Positions 44,006 to 57,572 of a stretch of 64,000 nucleotides of DNA are shown here, piece by piece. The translations under genes were made by a program, and so were the position numbers. The notes beneath the pieces were generated by a model. It searched no databases. It had not been told where the DNA came from and saw only the letters and a list, made by a program, of their open reading frames with translations. The number at the start of each line of letters is the position of its first letter. Position 1 is the stretch's first letter. The stretch spans positions 65,491,876-65,555,875 of the forward strand of contig CM056576.1 of assembly GCA_029721435.1 (NCBI GenBank), given 5' to 3'. The stretch is from Gymnothorax reevesii. Taxonomy: Eukaryota; Chordata; Actinopteri; Anguilliformes; Muraenidae.

Positions 44006-44170
44006 GAAGCTGCTTTCACACCGGACACGAAACAAACTTTTCGCACAACGGATTACATTCAAAATGAATCCAAACATGCGAATCTCGCGCGTATTCGCAT
44101 CTTTGCATCGACTTTGAATGATATCTGTCGTACGAAAAATTTGTTTTGCGTTCAGTGTGAAAGCATCTTC
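44006..44170. mobile_element. Short palindromic MITE
   Basis: The inverted ends are 'gaagctgctttcacacc' and the complement of 'tgtgaaagcatcttc'. Further pairing is 'gaaacaaacttttcg' with the complement of 'cgaaaaatttgttttgc'. About 165 bp. No clear duplication. Confidence 0.75.
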
Positions 44171-45688
44171 AAACGGGGAAATGGAGTCAGATTCAGAGGC
44201 ATCGGTTTGTGAAAACTAACCAACAGTAATTATATGATATTCAGTTCTATATAAAATAAAATGCCTTTGTAACGTCTGACAAACTACCATTAATGTCAGT
44301 AATTATAGCATTTCAACGCCTGTTTGTTCACAGTCAGATGCTTTGTGTTTCGGCAGAATTCATACATAACGTCTTACCTCACCAGAATTGTCCCAGTAAC
44401 ATTAGTCATTAAACCAAGAGCAGCTGCAGCTGCTTTGTTTGCAGGCTAACTTCGTTGAGTAGCTACCTGCTTTTTCTGTACCGCTCTGCAAGCAGTGACA
44501 GCGGTAGGCAACTGGAAGGGGTACAGCAGCAGATGACAGACATGAAGCTCAGCAAATCATTTTATTCGGACCGAAGAAAATGATTGGTCAGACTTTTATC
44601 AGAAATATATGGTAATTGAATATCAATGAGTTTCAACACCTGGTGGATTTCTTTTACATTTTAGTGTGCCATACGCTTATTAGAAGCATTTTAAGATTAC
44701 AAAAGAAAAGTGTAAAACTTCCAGAAAGGTAAGAATAGCTTTAATATGAGGTAACGCAATTGCAGGCAAAAAGAGTTTCCGTCATCAGACCACCTGCTGT
44801 CAACTGCTGCTGTCTCCCGCCTCCCAAGCACTCTCAGAGCCGGTGAGGGTGAGGGTCGGGGTGGGCCAGTGATATGACGCTGTGTTTTGCTTTCAAACTA
44901 TAAGTACATAAGTTAAAAATTTCAAAATCAAATATTTTTCTCCTCCACGCTATAATTTTTGGGTGGGACAAATGTGCCTGTCTCCAATATTGGAGGGAAT
45001 ACGTCCCCGCTGTCCCCCCCGGTGCCTACGCCCATGGTTAAAAATATCCCAGAGATGATGGGTTCCTGAATTCTGAAACTTGAATCTGATTGGTTTGGGA
45101 TATGTCAGTTAATCTTTTTAATACTGGAGGAATATGTCCCACAATGTGATTGGTCTGACAATTATCATGTCAATTCTTATTGGATATATTTTCCAGACAT
45201 TTGTTGCTCTTGTCAAGAATGAGAGAAACTCTCATCTCATGAATAAACAACTCGGAGGATTAAGAAAGCAAAATGTTACGAGTTGCTTCTGGAATATAGG
45301 TCTCATACACAGCTGTCTTTCTTAAGTTTCTTGATTATTTTCACAAAATAAAGGCTACAGTAAAAGAAAATCACACATGAAGTGATTCCACTGCAATAGT
45401 AATATATAGGAGTCAATAAAGCCGACATTCTCTGCCAGTGACAAGTACGTGTATTCAAAGATGCAACAAAAATTTTGAAATAATGACCTTTAATTTCACA
45501 TTCTCAGCTCAGATTGTTATGCATGATCACATCAATGTATTGTATGAATGAGTGGGGTTCTTATTTCTTTCTGGCCAAAATTATCGGAAACATTTCCGGT
45601 CTGACATTGCCATTTTTCATTAAAGTCTTATTTTAACATAAAGCACAACATTGGGCCAAAGATTTTATTTCTCCAAAATAAAGCTAAC
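44171..45688. other. Non-coding stretch
   Basis: Contains one arm (44721-44744) of a perfect 24-bp inverted repeat with 43843-43866. A hAT-end-like 'ggtgcctacgcccatg' lies at 45022-45037. No coding sequence recognised. Confidence 0.45.
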
Positions 45689-45690
45689 TA

Positions 45691-47310
<1,620 letters not shown>

Positions 47311-47312
47311 TA

Positions 47313-48528
47313 TATGTATATTCAAATAAGCAAATAAAAAAAGGCCTTATTGAGTGCTGTTATGTTTTTCTGGCCTTAAATGCCGGAAATCCATAAAATT
47401 GTTTTAAAAGGCAGGTGTGCCTAACTTTGAATGTGTAGAAAGCTTCAAATAGATTACATCATAAATAAAAATTTTGTCATTTCTAGACAGATTAACACCT
47501 AAATAATAGATTCCTAGCCATGGTTTGAGTGAAAGGAGGTCTTTCACGGTATAGGGAAAAATGCCCACAGCCCGATCAGAACAAGCTTTTGATATTATGA
47601 AGCACATCTGGTAAGTTTTATTTGCCTGATTTGCATACAGGAAGTGAACTATGGCCCACTTAGTACATGCTCTATTTTTATGAGAACATGTTACCAAGTC
47701 CAAATATGTTCAATTATTAGTTTATTAGCTTCAGCAAGACCTTCTGCATATTTTGATACCAAATGCAAACCCAGAAACCCCACAACAAAAAAGTTATAGA
47801 TGATTTACTCAAGAATTTGTCAATTTTATCACAAAATTTCATAGAAATCTTATTTTTCTTTTGCTCATTTCAGTAGGTTACCATTCAGTCCTCATGCCCA
47901 AAATTAAACAATCAGAGGCAGAGTAGGATGGGTCATCCCGACGAAAATATTGCTAACCGACAAATATACTTTTACAAGTTTAATTGATTTGCCTTTAGAA
48001 TACGTTATGAAAAAGTAAGATGAAGTGAGCTATTCAAACAAAAATTTGTTTCAAATGGTCTTTATTTCATTAAAACAATTCAAACGATTGTGAAACACTC
48101 ACATTGCGTTGATTGAATAATTGCTGACAACAGCACAGGAACGTGAATGAAGTACTAAATCTCATGCCGAATGCATGAAATTTGTGAGCCCTGTGTCAGG
48201 GCTCGACAGTCACGGATATAGCTACAGCTGCATCGTGAGTAATTGACTGTTTGGGGAGGGGATTAAATATATAAAATGAAACAGATAATGACAACTTTAC
48301 ACTTTTGAATGGGTTGTGGTTATTGTTTCCCTTGTTATATTTATCCCTTGTTATATTTATAGCCCGTAATTCAATCAATAACGACTGGCCAGACTCGAGG
48401 ACTGCCAAACAAAAAGAGGATTTTAAATCCAAGAACCCCTGGTTGGGACCCAAAAACAAAAAATTTGGAAAGTTTAGGTAGATTGCTAGTTTGGGTAACT
48501 TCTGAAACAGTGGATACAGGAAAATATT
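47313..48528. other. Non-coding stretch
   Basis: AT-rich. A short palindrome 'gagccctgtgtcagggctc' lies at 48187-48205. No gene recognised. Confidence 0.5.
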
Positions 48529-48549
48529 GTGTGTGTGTGTGTGTGTGTG
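48529..48549. repeat. (GT)n microsatellite
   Basis: About ten GT units followed by imperfect GT/GC sequence to about 48578. The minus-strand frame across it is rich in His-Thr because of the repeat and is not a gene. Confidence 0.95.
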
Positions 48550-49264
48550 CGCATGCACATGTGCGGGTGCGTGTGTGTCCTTGAATGTATATGGGAGAAA
48601 TGTAAATACAGCTGTAGATACTGTAGTTACATTGTTTGTTTTTGCTTCACAGGACGTCTGGTCTGTTGCAATGTGAACTCCATTGGGATCAACAAGGAGC
48701 AAGGTGTATCACTCTCAAGAGAATAGATGAACTTTGAAATTCAAGTGTCTCTCCAGGGAACTAAAATGACAAGTCTGTCAGCCTTGAGAAATAAGGTGAG
48801 GAAACATGCTTTGTCCAAGGCCCACCCTCAGGCTGTGAAGGTGGCAGAGCAACAGAACAAAGCTGCCATTGAGAATGCAATGGAGACTCTGACACCTACA
48901 TGAAGGAAACTGAAGTTGTGTTTCGATCAGCCTATCTGGCCAAAAAGAAACAACCCTTTTCTGACCATGAGAGCCTCATTGAGCTGCAGGAACTGAATGG
49001 TGTAAAAATGTGCTCAATACTCAATATTCAAATTACAGTGCGACACAAATAATACAACATGTTGCCAGTGAGATGCAGAGCAAAATCGCCAGTAGTATTA
49101 TAGGATTACCCAGTAAGTTGGCTGTCCTAATTGACGAGGCATCTTCTTAAAGTCACAAAGCGGTCATGATAGTTTCTATTAAAGCATCAATTCAAGAAGA
49201 AAGCCCTGGTTTCATATTCCATGAACTTGTTGAACTGGAAAATCAGAGAGCAGATAGCATAGTA

Positions 49265-50755
49265 CAGTGCTGTGAAAAGTATTTGCCCCCTTCCTGATTT
49301 CTTATTTTTTTGCATATTTGTCACACTTAAATGTTTCAGATCAAACTAATTTTAATGTTAGACAAAGATAACCCGAGGAAACACAAAATGCAGCTTTTAA
49401 ATGAAGATTTAATTTATTAAGGGGGAAAAGCTATCCAAACCTACCTGGCCCTATGTAAAAAAGTAATTACCCCCTAAGTCCTACCCTCGGCGAGAACAAC
49501 TGCTATGAAACGTTTACGATAACTGTTAATGATTCTCTCACATCACTGTGGAAGAATTTTGGCCCACTCTTATTTGCAGAATTGTTTTAATTCAGCCGCA
49601 GTGGAGGGTTTTTGAGCATGACCAGCCTATTTTAGGTCATGCCACTGCATGTCAAGCGGACTTATGTCTGGACTTTGACTAGGCTACTCCAAAATCTTCA
49701 TTTTGTTTTTTTAAGCCATTCAGAGGTGGACTTGCTACTGTGTTTTAGATCATTGTCCTGGTGCATTACCCAAGTGCGCTTGAGGTTGAGGTCACAAACT
49801 GATGGTTGGACATTGTCCTTCAGGATTTTCCGGAAGAGAGCAGAATTCATAGTTCCATCAAGTACGACAAGTCATCTAGGTCCTGAGGCAGCGAAGCAGC
49901 CCCAAACCATCACATAACCACCACCATGTTTGACTTTTGTTATGATGTTCTTTTTATGAAATGCTGTGTTTGTTTTATGCCTGATTTAACGGTAGGCAAA
50001 CCCTCCAAAAAGTTCAACTTTTGTCTCATCAGTCCACAGAATATTTTCCCAAAAGTCTTGGGGATCATCAAGGATGTATTTTGGCAAATGAGAGACAAAC
50101 CTGGGTGTTCTTTTTGGTTAGCAGTGATCTTCGCCTTGGAACTCTCCCAGGGATGCTATTTCGCCCAGTCTTTTTCTTCATATTGAATCATGAACACTGA
50201 CTTTAATTGAGGCAAGTGAGGCCTGCAATTCTTCAGATGTTCTTCTGGATTCTTTTGTGACGTCCTTGAGTTGTTAATGCGCTCTTGGAGTAATTTTGGT
50301 AGGCTGGCTACTCCTGGGGAGGTTTCCCACTGTTCCAAGTTTTCTCCATTTATGGACAATGGCTCTCACAAGAGTCCTAAAGCCTTAGAAATGGTTTTGC
50401 AACTCTTTCCAGCTCTTTCTTGAATTTCTTTAGTTCACGGCATGATGTGTTGCTTTTTGGGATCTTTAAGCCTACTTCACTTTGTCAACAGGTTCTATTG
50501 AAGCGATTTCTTGATTCAAGAGATCTGGCAGTAATCAGGCCTGGTTGTGGCACGTGGAATTGGACTAAAAAAATGTGGTTAATCACAGTTAATTCATGAT
50601 TTAATTACTTTTTCACATAGGGCCAGGCTGGTTTGGGTAGCTTTTTCCCCATAATAAATGGAATAATCATTTAAAAACTATTTTAAATAATAATAGTTAA
50701 AAATTACTCAGGTTATTTACTTGGGTTATCTATGTCTAATATCTAATATAATAAT
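49265..50755 (-). mobile_element. Tc1-like element F inside the hAT-type pseudogene
   Basis: The left end 'cagtgctgtgaaaagtattt' follows TA (49263-49264). The right inverted repeat is missing, so the element is truncated near 50755. The coding strand is minus: DETKVELF (first Asp, about 50020), VKHGGGYVMVWGC (about 49930), HQDNDLKH (second Asp, about 49770) and a mutated Glu region (about 49670). Several stops. Same family as D and E. The host protein reads on from ADSI to NAGFTEEW around it. Confidence 0.85.
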
Positions 50756-51189
50756 AATACTCACCTGTTTAACTAATGCTGGCTTCACAGAAGAGTGGCT
50801 TCATTAAAACTGGGTAACATCTGTATCTGATGGAGCCAGTGTCATGTTAGAAAAGAAGTCAGGAGTAGCGACCAGGCTGACCTCGAAATTCCCAAAGCTT
50901 TTTGGATGGCACTGTATGAACCATAGACTTGAACTCACTGTGTCAGATGCAGTTGAAGAGGTAAACTCAGTGAATCACTTTAAAACTTTTATCCAGAAGC
51001 TATATTCTCTGTACAGTATGTCAAACAAAAATGAATCTGAGCTTATAAATACAGCAGCTGAAGTAGGCTCACAACTTCTTTGCATTGGCAGAATCTTGGA
51101 TGTACGTATGGTGGCCAGTAGCTTTCGGACTGTTGCTGTTTGGACATCCCTGAGAGCACTTGTGCAGCACTTTAAAAATGCTTAAAATC

Positions 51190-51366
51190 AGACACTCCAG
51201 CAAAGGAGGCGTGGCGGACATCCGGCTTATATAGGCTTAGGGGAAGGCGCCACCCACACCTGACGAAACAGCGGGGAAAAGAATCCTATAGTTAAAGAAA
51301 CAGACGTGGTCCAAATACGAGCTACAAAGAAAGTCTAAAACCACACACGCAGCCAGAACCATGACA
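51190..51366 (-). repeat. About 180-bp dispersed repeat, copy 2
   Basis: Same termini as 16728-16905. It contains 'cttatataggc', a TATA-like core on either strand. It lies in the hAT-type pseudogene. Confidence 0.6.
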
Positions 51367-51661
51367 GAAAGTATACAAGGACCTGGTTGAAGGGCCATCA
51401 TGCTGCCTCCTCTTTGCGTTCTAGACAGTGCAGTGTATTTTATTTAAATAATTGTTTAAAAAATAACTGAAACAGCATGTTTACATCATGTTGAATATAT
51501 TTTACATTCATGCAGGCTGCTTGCGTGACCAGTAATACCTACAAACGGCTCCTGATCAAGTCATGATAGTTTTATAATAGTGGCACACTCTGGCCCATGC
51601 TAACTGTTGCAAATCAGCTGTTCAAAGAGACAGCTTACAAAAGAAACTACTGACTTGCCAG

Positions 51662-51774
51662 GTGAGAGAATAGTTGTCATTCCTTATTTTGAGTGAACTA
51701 TTCCTTATTCCGTAGTCCATGGATGGACAAAGGAATAAGGAATAGTTCACTCAAAATGCATAGTTGTCTCTCAC
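51662..51774. repeat. Long hairpin
   Basis: The arms 51662-51711 and 51732-51774 pair over 'tgagtgaactattccttatt' and adjoining bases, with a 20-bp loop. One arm has a 7-bp insertion. It lies just left of the element at 51887. Confidence 0.85.
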
Positions 51775-51945
51775 TAGTCTGTGGGCCAGTAATGGTTTGG
51801 TAATTTTATAATCCTTCCTCCCTGAGATCAAGTAGCAGAAATTATGTAGCGATGAGCAAATACTACTGACAGATTTTTGGTAAACTTATGGAAGCCCATA
51901 GTGGACAATATTCAAATGAAAATATAATCCCACAATTGTATTATA

Positions 51946-53493
51946 CAAAACCCAAAACCAGTGAAGTTCGCACGTTGTGTAAATCGTAAATAAAAACAAT
52001 ACAATGATTTGCAAATCCTTTTCAACCTATATTCAATTGAATACACTGCAAAGACAAGTTACTTATTGTTAGAACAGGTAAACTTTGTAATTTTTTGCAA
52101 ATATTAGCTCATTTGGAATTTGATGCCTGCAACATGTTTCAAAAAAGCTGGCACAAGTGGCAAAAAAGACTGAGAGAGTTGAGGAATGCTCATCAAACAC
52201 TTATTTGGAACATCCCACAGGTAAACGGGCTAATTGGGAACAGATGGGTGCCATGATTGGGTTTAAAAGCAGTTTCCCTGAAATTCTCAGTCATTCACAA
52301 ACAAGGATGGGGCGAGGGTCACCACTTAGTGAACAAATGCGTGAGCTGATTGTCGAACAGTTTAAAAACAACATTCCTCAACGAGCTATTGCAAGAAATT
52401 TAGGGATTTCATCATCTACGGTCCGTAATATCGTCAAAAGGTTCAGGGAATCACTGCACGTAAGCGACAAGGCCGAAAACCAACATTGAATGCCTGTGAC
52501 CTTAGATCCCTTAGGCGGTACTGCATCAAAAACCGACATCAGTGTGTGAAGGACATCACCACATGGGCTCATGAACATTTCAGAAAACCACTGTCAGTAA
52601 CTACAGTTCGTCGCTACATCTGCAAGCGCAAGTTATAACTCTACAATGCAAAGCGAAAGCCATTTATCAAAAGCACCCAGAAACGCCGCCGGCTTCGCTG
52701 GGCCCAAGCTCATCTAAGATGGACTGATGCAAAGTGGAAAAGTGTTCTGTGGTCTGACGAGTCCACATTTCAAATTGTTTTTGGAAACTGTGGACGTCGT
52801 GTCCTCCGGACCAAAGAGGAAAAGAACCATCCGGACTGTTATAGGTGCAAAGTTCAAAAGCCAGCATCTGTGATGGTATAGGGGTGTATTAGTGCCCAAG
52901 GCATGGGCAATTTACACATATGTGAAGGCACCATTAATGCTGAAAGGTACATACAGGTTTTGGAGCAACATATGTTGCCATCCAAGCAACGTCTTTTTCA
53001 TGGACGCCCCTGCTTATTTCAGCAAGACAATGTCAAGCCACATTCTGCACGTGTTACAACAGCATGGCTCCGTAGTAAAAGAGTGCAGGTACTAGACTGG
53101 CCTGCCTGTAGTCCAGACCTGTCTCCCATTGAAAATGTGTGGCGCATTATGAAGCGTAAATTACGATAACAGAGACCCCGGACTATTGAACAACTTGAGC
53201 TGTACATCAAGAAAGAATGGGATGGGGTTTACAGAGTGTCCTTAAAAGGAAAGGCGATGTAACACAGTGGTAAAAAGGCCCCTGTGCCAACTTTTTTGCA
53301 ATGTGTTGCTGCCTTTAAATTCTAAGTTAATGATTATTTGCAAAAAAAAAAAAGTTTCTCAGTTTGAACATTAAATATCTTGTCTTTGCAGTGTAGTCAA
53401 TTGAATTTAAGTTGAAAAGGATTTGCAAATCATTGCATTCTGTTTATATCTACGATTTACATAACGTGCCAACTTCACTGGTTTTGGGTTTTG
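51946..53493 (+). mobile_element. Tc1-like element B2, nested in the 51887 element
   Basis: The 1548-bp element starts 'caaaacccaaaaccagtgaa' and has complementary right ends, flanked by TA at 51944-51945 and 53494-53495. It is the sibling of B1 (7428-8986) and sits in the left inverted arm of the 51887 element. Comparing that arm with the right arm shows the empty site. Confidence 0.95.
52160..53260 (+). pseudogene. Tc1-like transposase B2 (DD34E), lightly damaged
   Basis: The DNA-binding half is open (52157-52489: LSEQMRELIVEQF, IPQRAIARNLGISSSTVRN). It then shifts frame. The catalytic half reads VLWSDESTFQIVFGN (first Asp, about 52750), a TAG at the end of the PASVMV motif (about 52880), then FQQDNVKPH (second Asp) and SPDLSPIENVW (Glu), spaced 34 residues. 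The frame ends at TAA about 53167, and C-terminal remnants (RPRTIEQLELYIKKEWD) follow. All catalytic residues are still encoded, but frameshift and stops inactivate it. Confidence 0.88.
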
Positions 53494-54398
53494 TAATTTT
53501 CCACTTATGAATGAGTTATTTGAGACAATATTAAATTGAAAATGCATTAATCCAATTATCACTTTAATTTTCACATATGGGAAATCTATGACCATATTCA
53601 AATGATAATGAAAATCTGTTTGACATTTCATTTTCAAAGCTAGGGAAAAAACGGAATCACATTGATCAAGTATAAAAAAGATCAGAAACATTTCCCATAA
53701 CTAGCGTCAGCAGGGTGGGAAGACAGATTGCGTTTTATCTGGAGTAATGTAATACGCTATAGCACGCATGGAAGGATAATGCTGCTTTAACTAGCTAAAA
53801 AATAACAAGATGCAGGCTGAATTGTTAGTTTGATCTTTAGGTAAAAGAAGCTGCTTATCAATGGTGAAAGAGGTCGTGTGTGTGAGATGGCATTGAAAGT
53901 CACGAATTAGAGCTGTAAGAGCTTCTACAGTAGGCATCGTAGCTAGCTAGCAGTACCTAAGCGATTGCTTTTAGACTCACTAGCTAGCTAGCCAACGTCT
54001 CTGAAATCTGCAAGCACACTTGGGTTGCAGTTGCACAGCAATCCCTCGAAGCCTCAGATATGTTCATGCATATTACAGCTAGCTCAGTTAATGGAGTTGG
54101 GGCAAAAATCAAATCATATCGCTTTAAAGTGATGATCATTTACAAAGATTTTCCTTAGTTAATGTTAGCTAGCATACTAGCTGCTGAGATGGCTAAATCC
54201 AAAGGGCAACATGGCTTAATGCGCAATGGTACACAATTCATAGCAGCCTAGCCATCATGACATTATTAGTAAGCCTCTGTGTGTACAAGCACTACCCAGA
54301 AGCGGATTAGTATGCAAATGAGGAACATGCTTTACATTGGCGCCCCTAATGTGTGACGTCCTAGCGGAAGATCCGCCTTGATGAGACGCTAACAGATT

Positions 54399-54735
54399 GC
54401 ATTTTAATTTTCATTGTGTCTCAAAAAGAGCGTGGTGTCATGTATTTGAAAATGCAATGGACTGGGAGGTGCTGTTTCCCTTACTGCATTTGAATATTGT
54501 CCCATGTATTGCAAAATAAGTCTTTGAAAATGAAAAATCAAATCTCATCATCCTCATTATATAATTATTGTTTTCAAGTGCTTAAAAAATATCATTTTAA
54601 TTTTCATGTTGACCCTAAAAGAGTGTGTTAACATGTAAATGTAAATGCAATAGGCTGGGGGTGCTGTTTTGTTTATTGCATTTGAATATTGTCCACTGTA
54701 TTGCGGAGCTTGACTTTGAAAATAAAATATCAAAC
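54399..54735. repeat. Two diverged copies of a 140-bp block
   Basis: Blocks start at about 54399 and 54592. Both run 'cattttaattttcat', 'aaaagag', 'catgta', 'gcaat', 'gtgctgtt' and 'gcatttgaatattgtcc'. The last phrase also occurs in the terminal arms, suggesting the element grew by duplication. Confidence 0.8.
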
Positions 54736-54942
54736 AGCTTTTCGTGATCATTTGAATATAGACCTAGTTTCCTATATGTGTATGGGAAAATGATAAAATG
54801 AAAATGAAAAGTGATAATTGGATTAATGCATATTCAATTTAATATTGTCTCATATAACTCATCCATAAGTGGTTAATTATAATGCAATAGTGAGATCACA
54901 TTTTCATTTGAATATTGTCCACTATGGGCTTCCATATAAACT

Positions 54943-57089
54943 AAATAGAGTAGTTTTACATATCACTGTTTCTAAAACAGGGCATTTTCTGGGGTACTTT
55001 TTGAAAAAGGGCAAGAATTGAGAGTATACCCACTTCTCGGGGACCACAACACCACTGCAGCACATAGTGAACTTCTTTCAGAAATCTTTGTTATGTATCA
55101 CTCAACCAGTCAGAGAGAGGTTACAGCATAAATAGTTTAACTCATGGACCTATCCATGGGAGAGCCACATTGTTAGTTCCACAGGAAACGGACAAAGATG
55201 AGATGTGCTTACTAAAGGGATTACTGGTATCTGCCATAAAATTTAGAAAATATTCTATTATTTCACATAATAAGCAACCTTTTGATCACAAATTTTGATC
55301 TTTTTGTCATTTTTTTATTTCTATTTACTAAATAAAAGAGTTGCCACGGCCGTTTTGCTGGATAAAACAGTGCCTTCCTTTCAAGTTCTCTGCACTGCAT
55401 TCTTTCAGTGTCCTTCTCTCACACCTTTTCTCCCTTACGCCCAAACAGTCACACAGGCAGGCCGACACACTCGCACGTAATTTTAAGCCACAAACACTTT
55501 CCTGGCAGTTGCCACTGAAAAATAAGAGAAAAAAAAAACAAAAAAAAGAGTGCTGTTAGGAAATTTGCATAGATGTTAAGCACTTGAGTAGAAAATTCCA
55601 TGTGCTAATACTGAGTTGATGAGATAAAGCTGTGGTTGGGCTGTACCAGACCCTACCCATCAGAGACAAACGAGCCCTCAGATCTCCCTCATTTGCTTAA
55701 GGATTACACTGAATGTTTACCTTGTGTCGAGCCCACTTTGGCTCTTTCCAGAGCAGATGCAGTCTATTGATTTACAGCCATCTGCGCATGCTTTAAAGTC
55801 ACAAATGTCAGCACGTGTCTTCAGTGCTACTGTAACAGTTTCCCCTCACTTCCGTAATACTGTCTGGCTGAGAAGCAGTGATGCAAGTTAAGGCTGCTTT
55901 ATAAGCAGTTGGATGTGGACTTGCATATGCGTTATGTACATATACTGTATCTAGTTCTGTATCTGTGTGCACTGTAACAAATAAGGACAAGGGCAATAGG
56001 AAATGGTACAGCCAGTGTGGTATGGGTGATGTAGCCTTATATAAATGAACTAAAGACACTCTTGTCATGACAGTCTGCAGGCCAGTCCTCAGCTTAAAAG
56101 GGGCAATCAAAGTGCGAAAAATTGGGAGCATTATAAACTACCCTGTGATACTTAAAAATAGGCCAGAGGGTGGTGCACGTGTGATGGGAATGTGTATCGA
56201 CAGTCTGGGCCAGTGTCCCTCAAAGAACCTTCAGATTTCAATATCATTGATCGCAGTGAGAAGTTTGGGTGCCCCCGAACTCCATCCTGCGTAATTAGGC
56301 AAACTTGTTAATCGTTCATGCAGTTTGACCCCACACTCCAAAGCCCCTCTCTCAGTCTCAAGGATTGGCAAGACCCTTAAATCTTTTCAAGCGGCATATT
56401 TTCCATGCTGGATGCGGAGGTGGGCATGTGCCTATGCCTGGACAAGGCCAGCGCCAGAAGGAAAATTCTAACAGTCTGTGATGTGTTTTAATTGCCCATC
56501 CCGTTTGCTCAAGCTGCTCCTCATAATATCCAGAAGAAATATCCATGACGTCTCCCTTTATATATATAGTGTCTATTGTCCCTTTTCAAGCGTTGATCCC
56601 TCCCCATATTGTGCAAATTCAACCATATGCATACAGATAGGTGAACACACAAACACACACTTAGCCACTCGTGCTCACACATGCACACACAGAGAGACAC
56701 ATGGTAATGCTCCCAAATGCAAACCTATACAGATATACAAACATAAAAGTTCACTCAAACTGACAAATACCTCTCACATTTGTTATCACATATTCACGGT
56801 GTCCTCCAATGATATGTAACTGAATGTGTTACATTAATTCCAATTCATTCTGAAAATAAAATAAACAAGCTCTTCTGTTCTGATGCTTTGAAAGAGCAAA
56901 ACATTAAATTCAGTTATTAAAATTTTATATTCAACATAAACTAAGCAAAAATGCTTACGGCATTAAGCATAAAAATGCTTGAATGTTCTTATAAATATTT
57001 AAATAACTGAATTCAAGTATCATTATGTTTCAAACTGTGAAATTGCATGTTGTTTCTGACTAATATTTATCCATGCTTATGTTGCGTTC

Positions 57090-57093
<4 letters not shown>
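54943..57093. other. Unique-looking DNA without recognised genes
   Basis: No transposon end, RNA gene or convincing frame. It includes a purine-rich A run at 55525-55550. Confidence 0.5.

Positions 57094-57127
<34 letters not shown>
57094..57127. repeat. (TG)n microsatellite
   Basis: Seventeen TG units. Confidence 0.96.
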
Positions 57128-57128
<1 letters not shown>

Positions 57129-57572
57129 TTTGACCTTGGTCATTTCAGAAGAGGCCTAGTTTCATGCCAAATCAATCAACGAGCCAAACAGGCAGAAGAT
57201 GAATATTTAGAACATGGGACACTAAACTCAAACAGAGATAGGTTATCTGCCTTGCCCAGCACACACTTCTGAGCAAATATTTTGTTAACAAATTTTTCAT
57301 GGCAACTTGCATTAAAAAAAAATGAGGGAAGTCCTCCACATTGGGCAATATAAAGCCACTGCTGGAGTTGCACAGCGAATGGTTAAAGAGAATAGCTTTT
57401 GATGGCTTCAGTTCTTTCTTTAAATTTCTCATGTTTCATTTTTCATTTTACCAAGAGTTCTACATAGCCATAGTGAGAGCCATATCTGTTCTGCTCTGGA
57501 ATATTACACTTACTTACATGTGGGAGCAATTGCAAAAGTAAAGTAAACCAGAGAGGCACTCATAGAGTGAAA

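Larger units (their letters stand above)
48720..51430 (+). pseudogene. hAT-type transposase-derived gene, broken (KIAA1586-like)
   Basis: The plus-strand fragments are consistent with one protein. 48770-48900 encodes LSALRNKVRKHALSKAH then VKVAEQQNKAA. 48905-49260 encodes FRSAYLAKKKQPFSDHESL and, in another frame, SKLAVLIDEAS and HELVELENQRADSI. After Tc1 element F, 50790-51185 encodes SDGASVMLEKKSGVAT, FGWHCMNHRLELTVSDAVEE, VNHFKTFIQKLYSLYS and ILDVRMVASSFRTV. These are hallmarks of the hAT catalytic region shared with KIAA1586/ZBED-type proteins. Stops, frameshifts, Tc1 element F and a 177-bp repeat (51190-51366) break it. VYKDLVEG at 51371 may be its continuation. Confidence 0.75.
51887..54936. 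mobile_element. Element with long inverted ends and 6-bp TAAACT duplication
   Basis: The left end 'tatggaagcccatagtggac' and the complement of the right end are identical over at least 30 bp and similar over about 150-200 bp. The direct repeats 'taaact' at 51881-51886 and 54937-54942 flank it. Without Tc1 element B2 it is about 1.5 kb. The interior has no transposase but holds two diverged copies of a block of about 140 bp (54399-54735). The 6-bp duplication echoes the element at 12031-15990, although the ends differ. The superfamily is uncertain. Confidence 0.85.

Noticed and set aside
48196..48702. 168-residue minus-strand open frame
   Set aside because: It crosses the GT microsatellite (His-Thr run) and is antisense to the hAT-type pseudogene region; low-complexity artefact.
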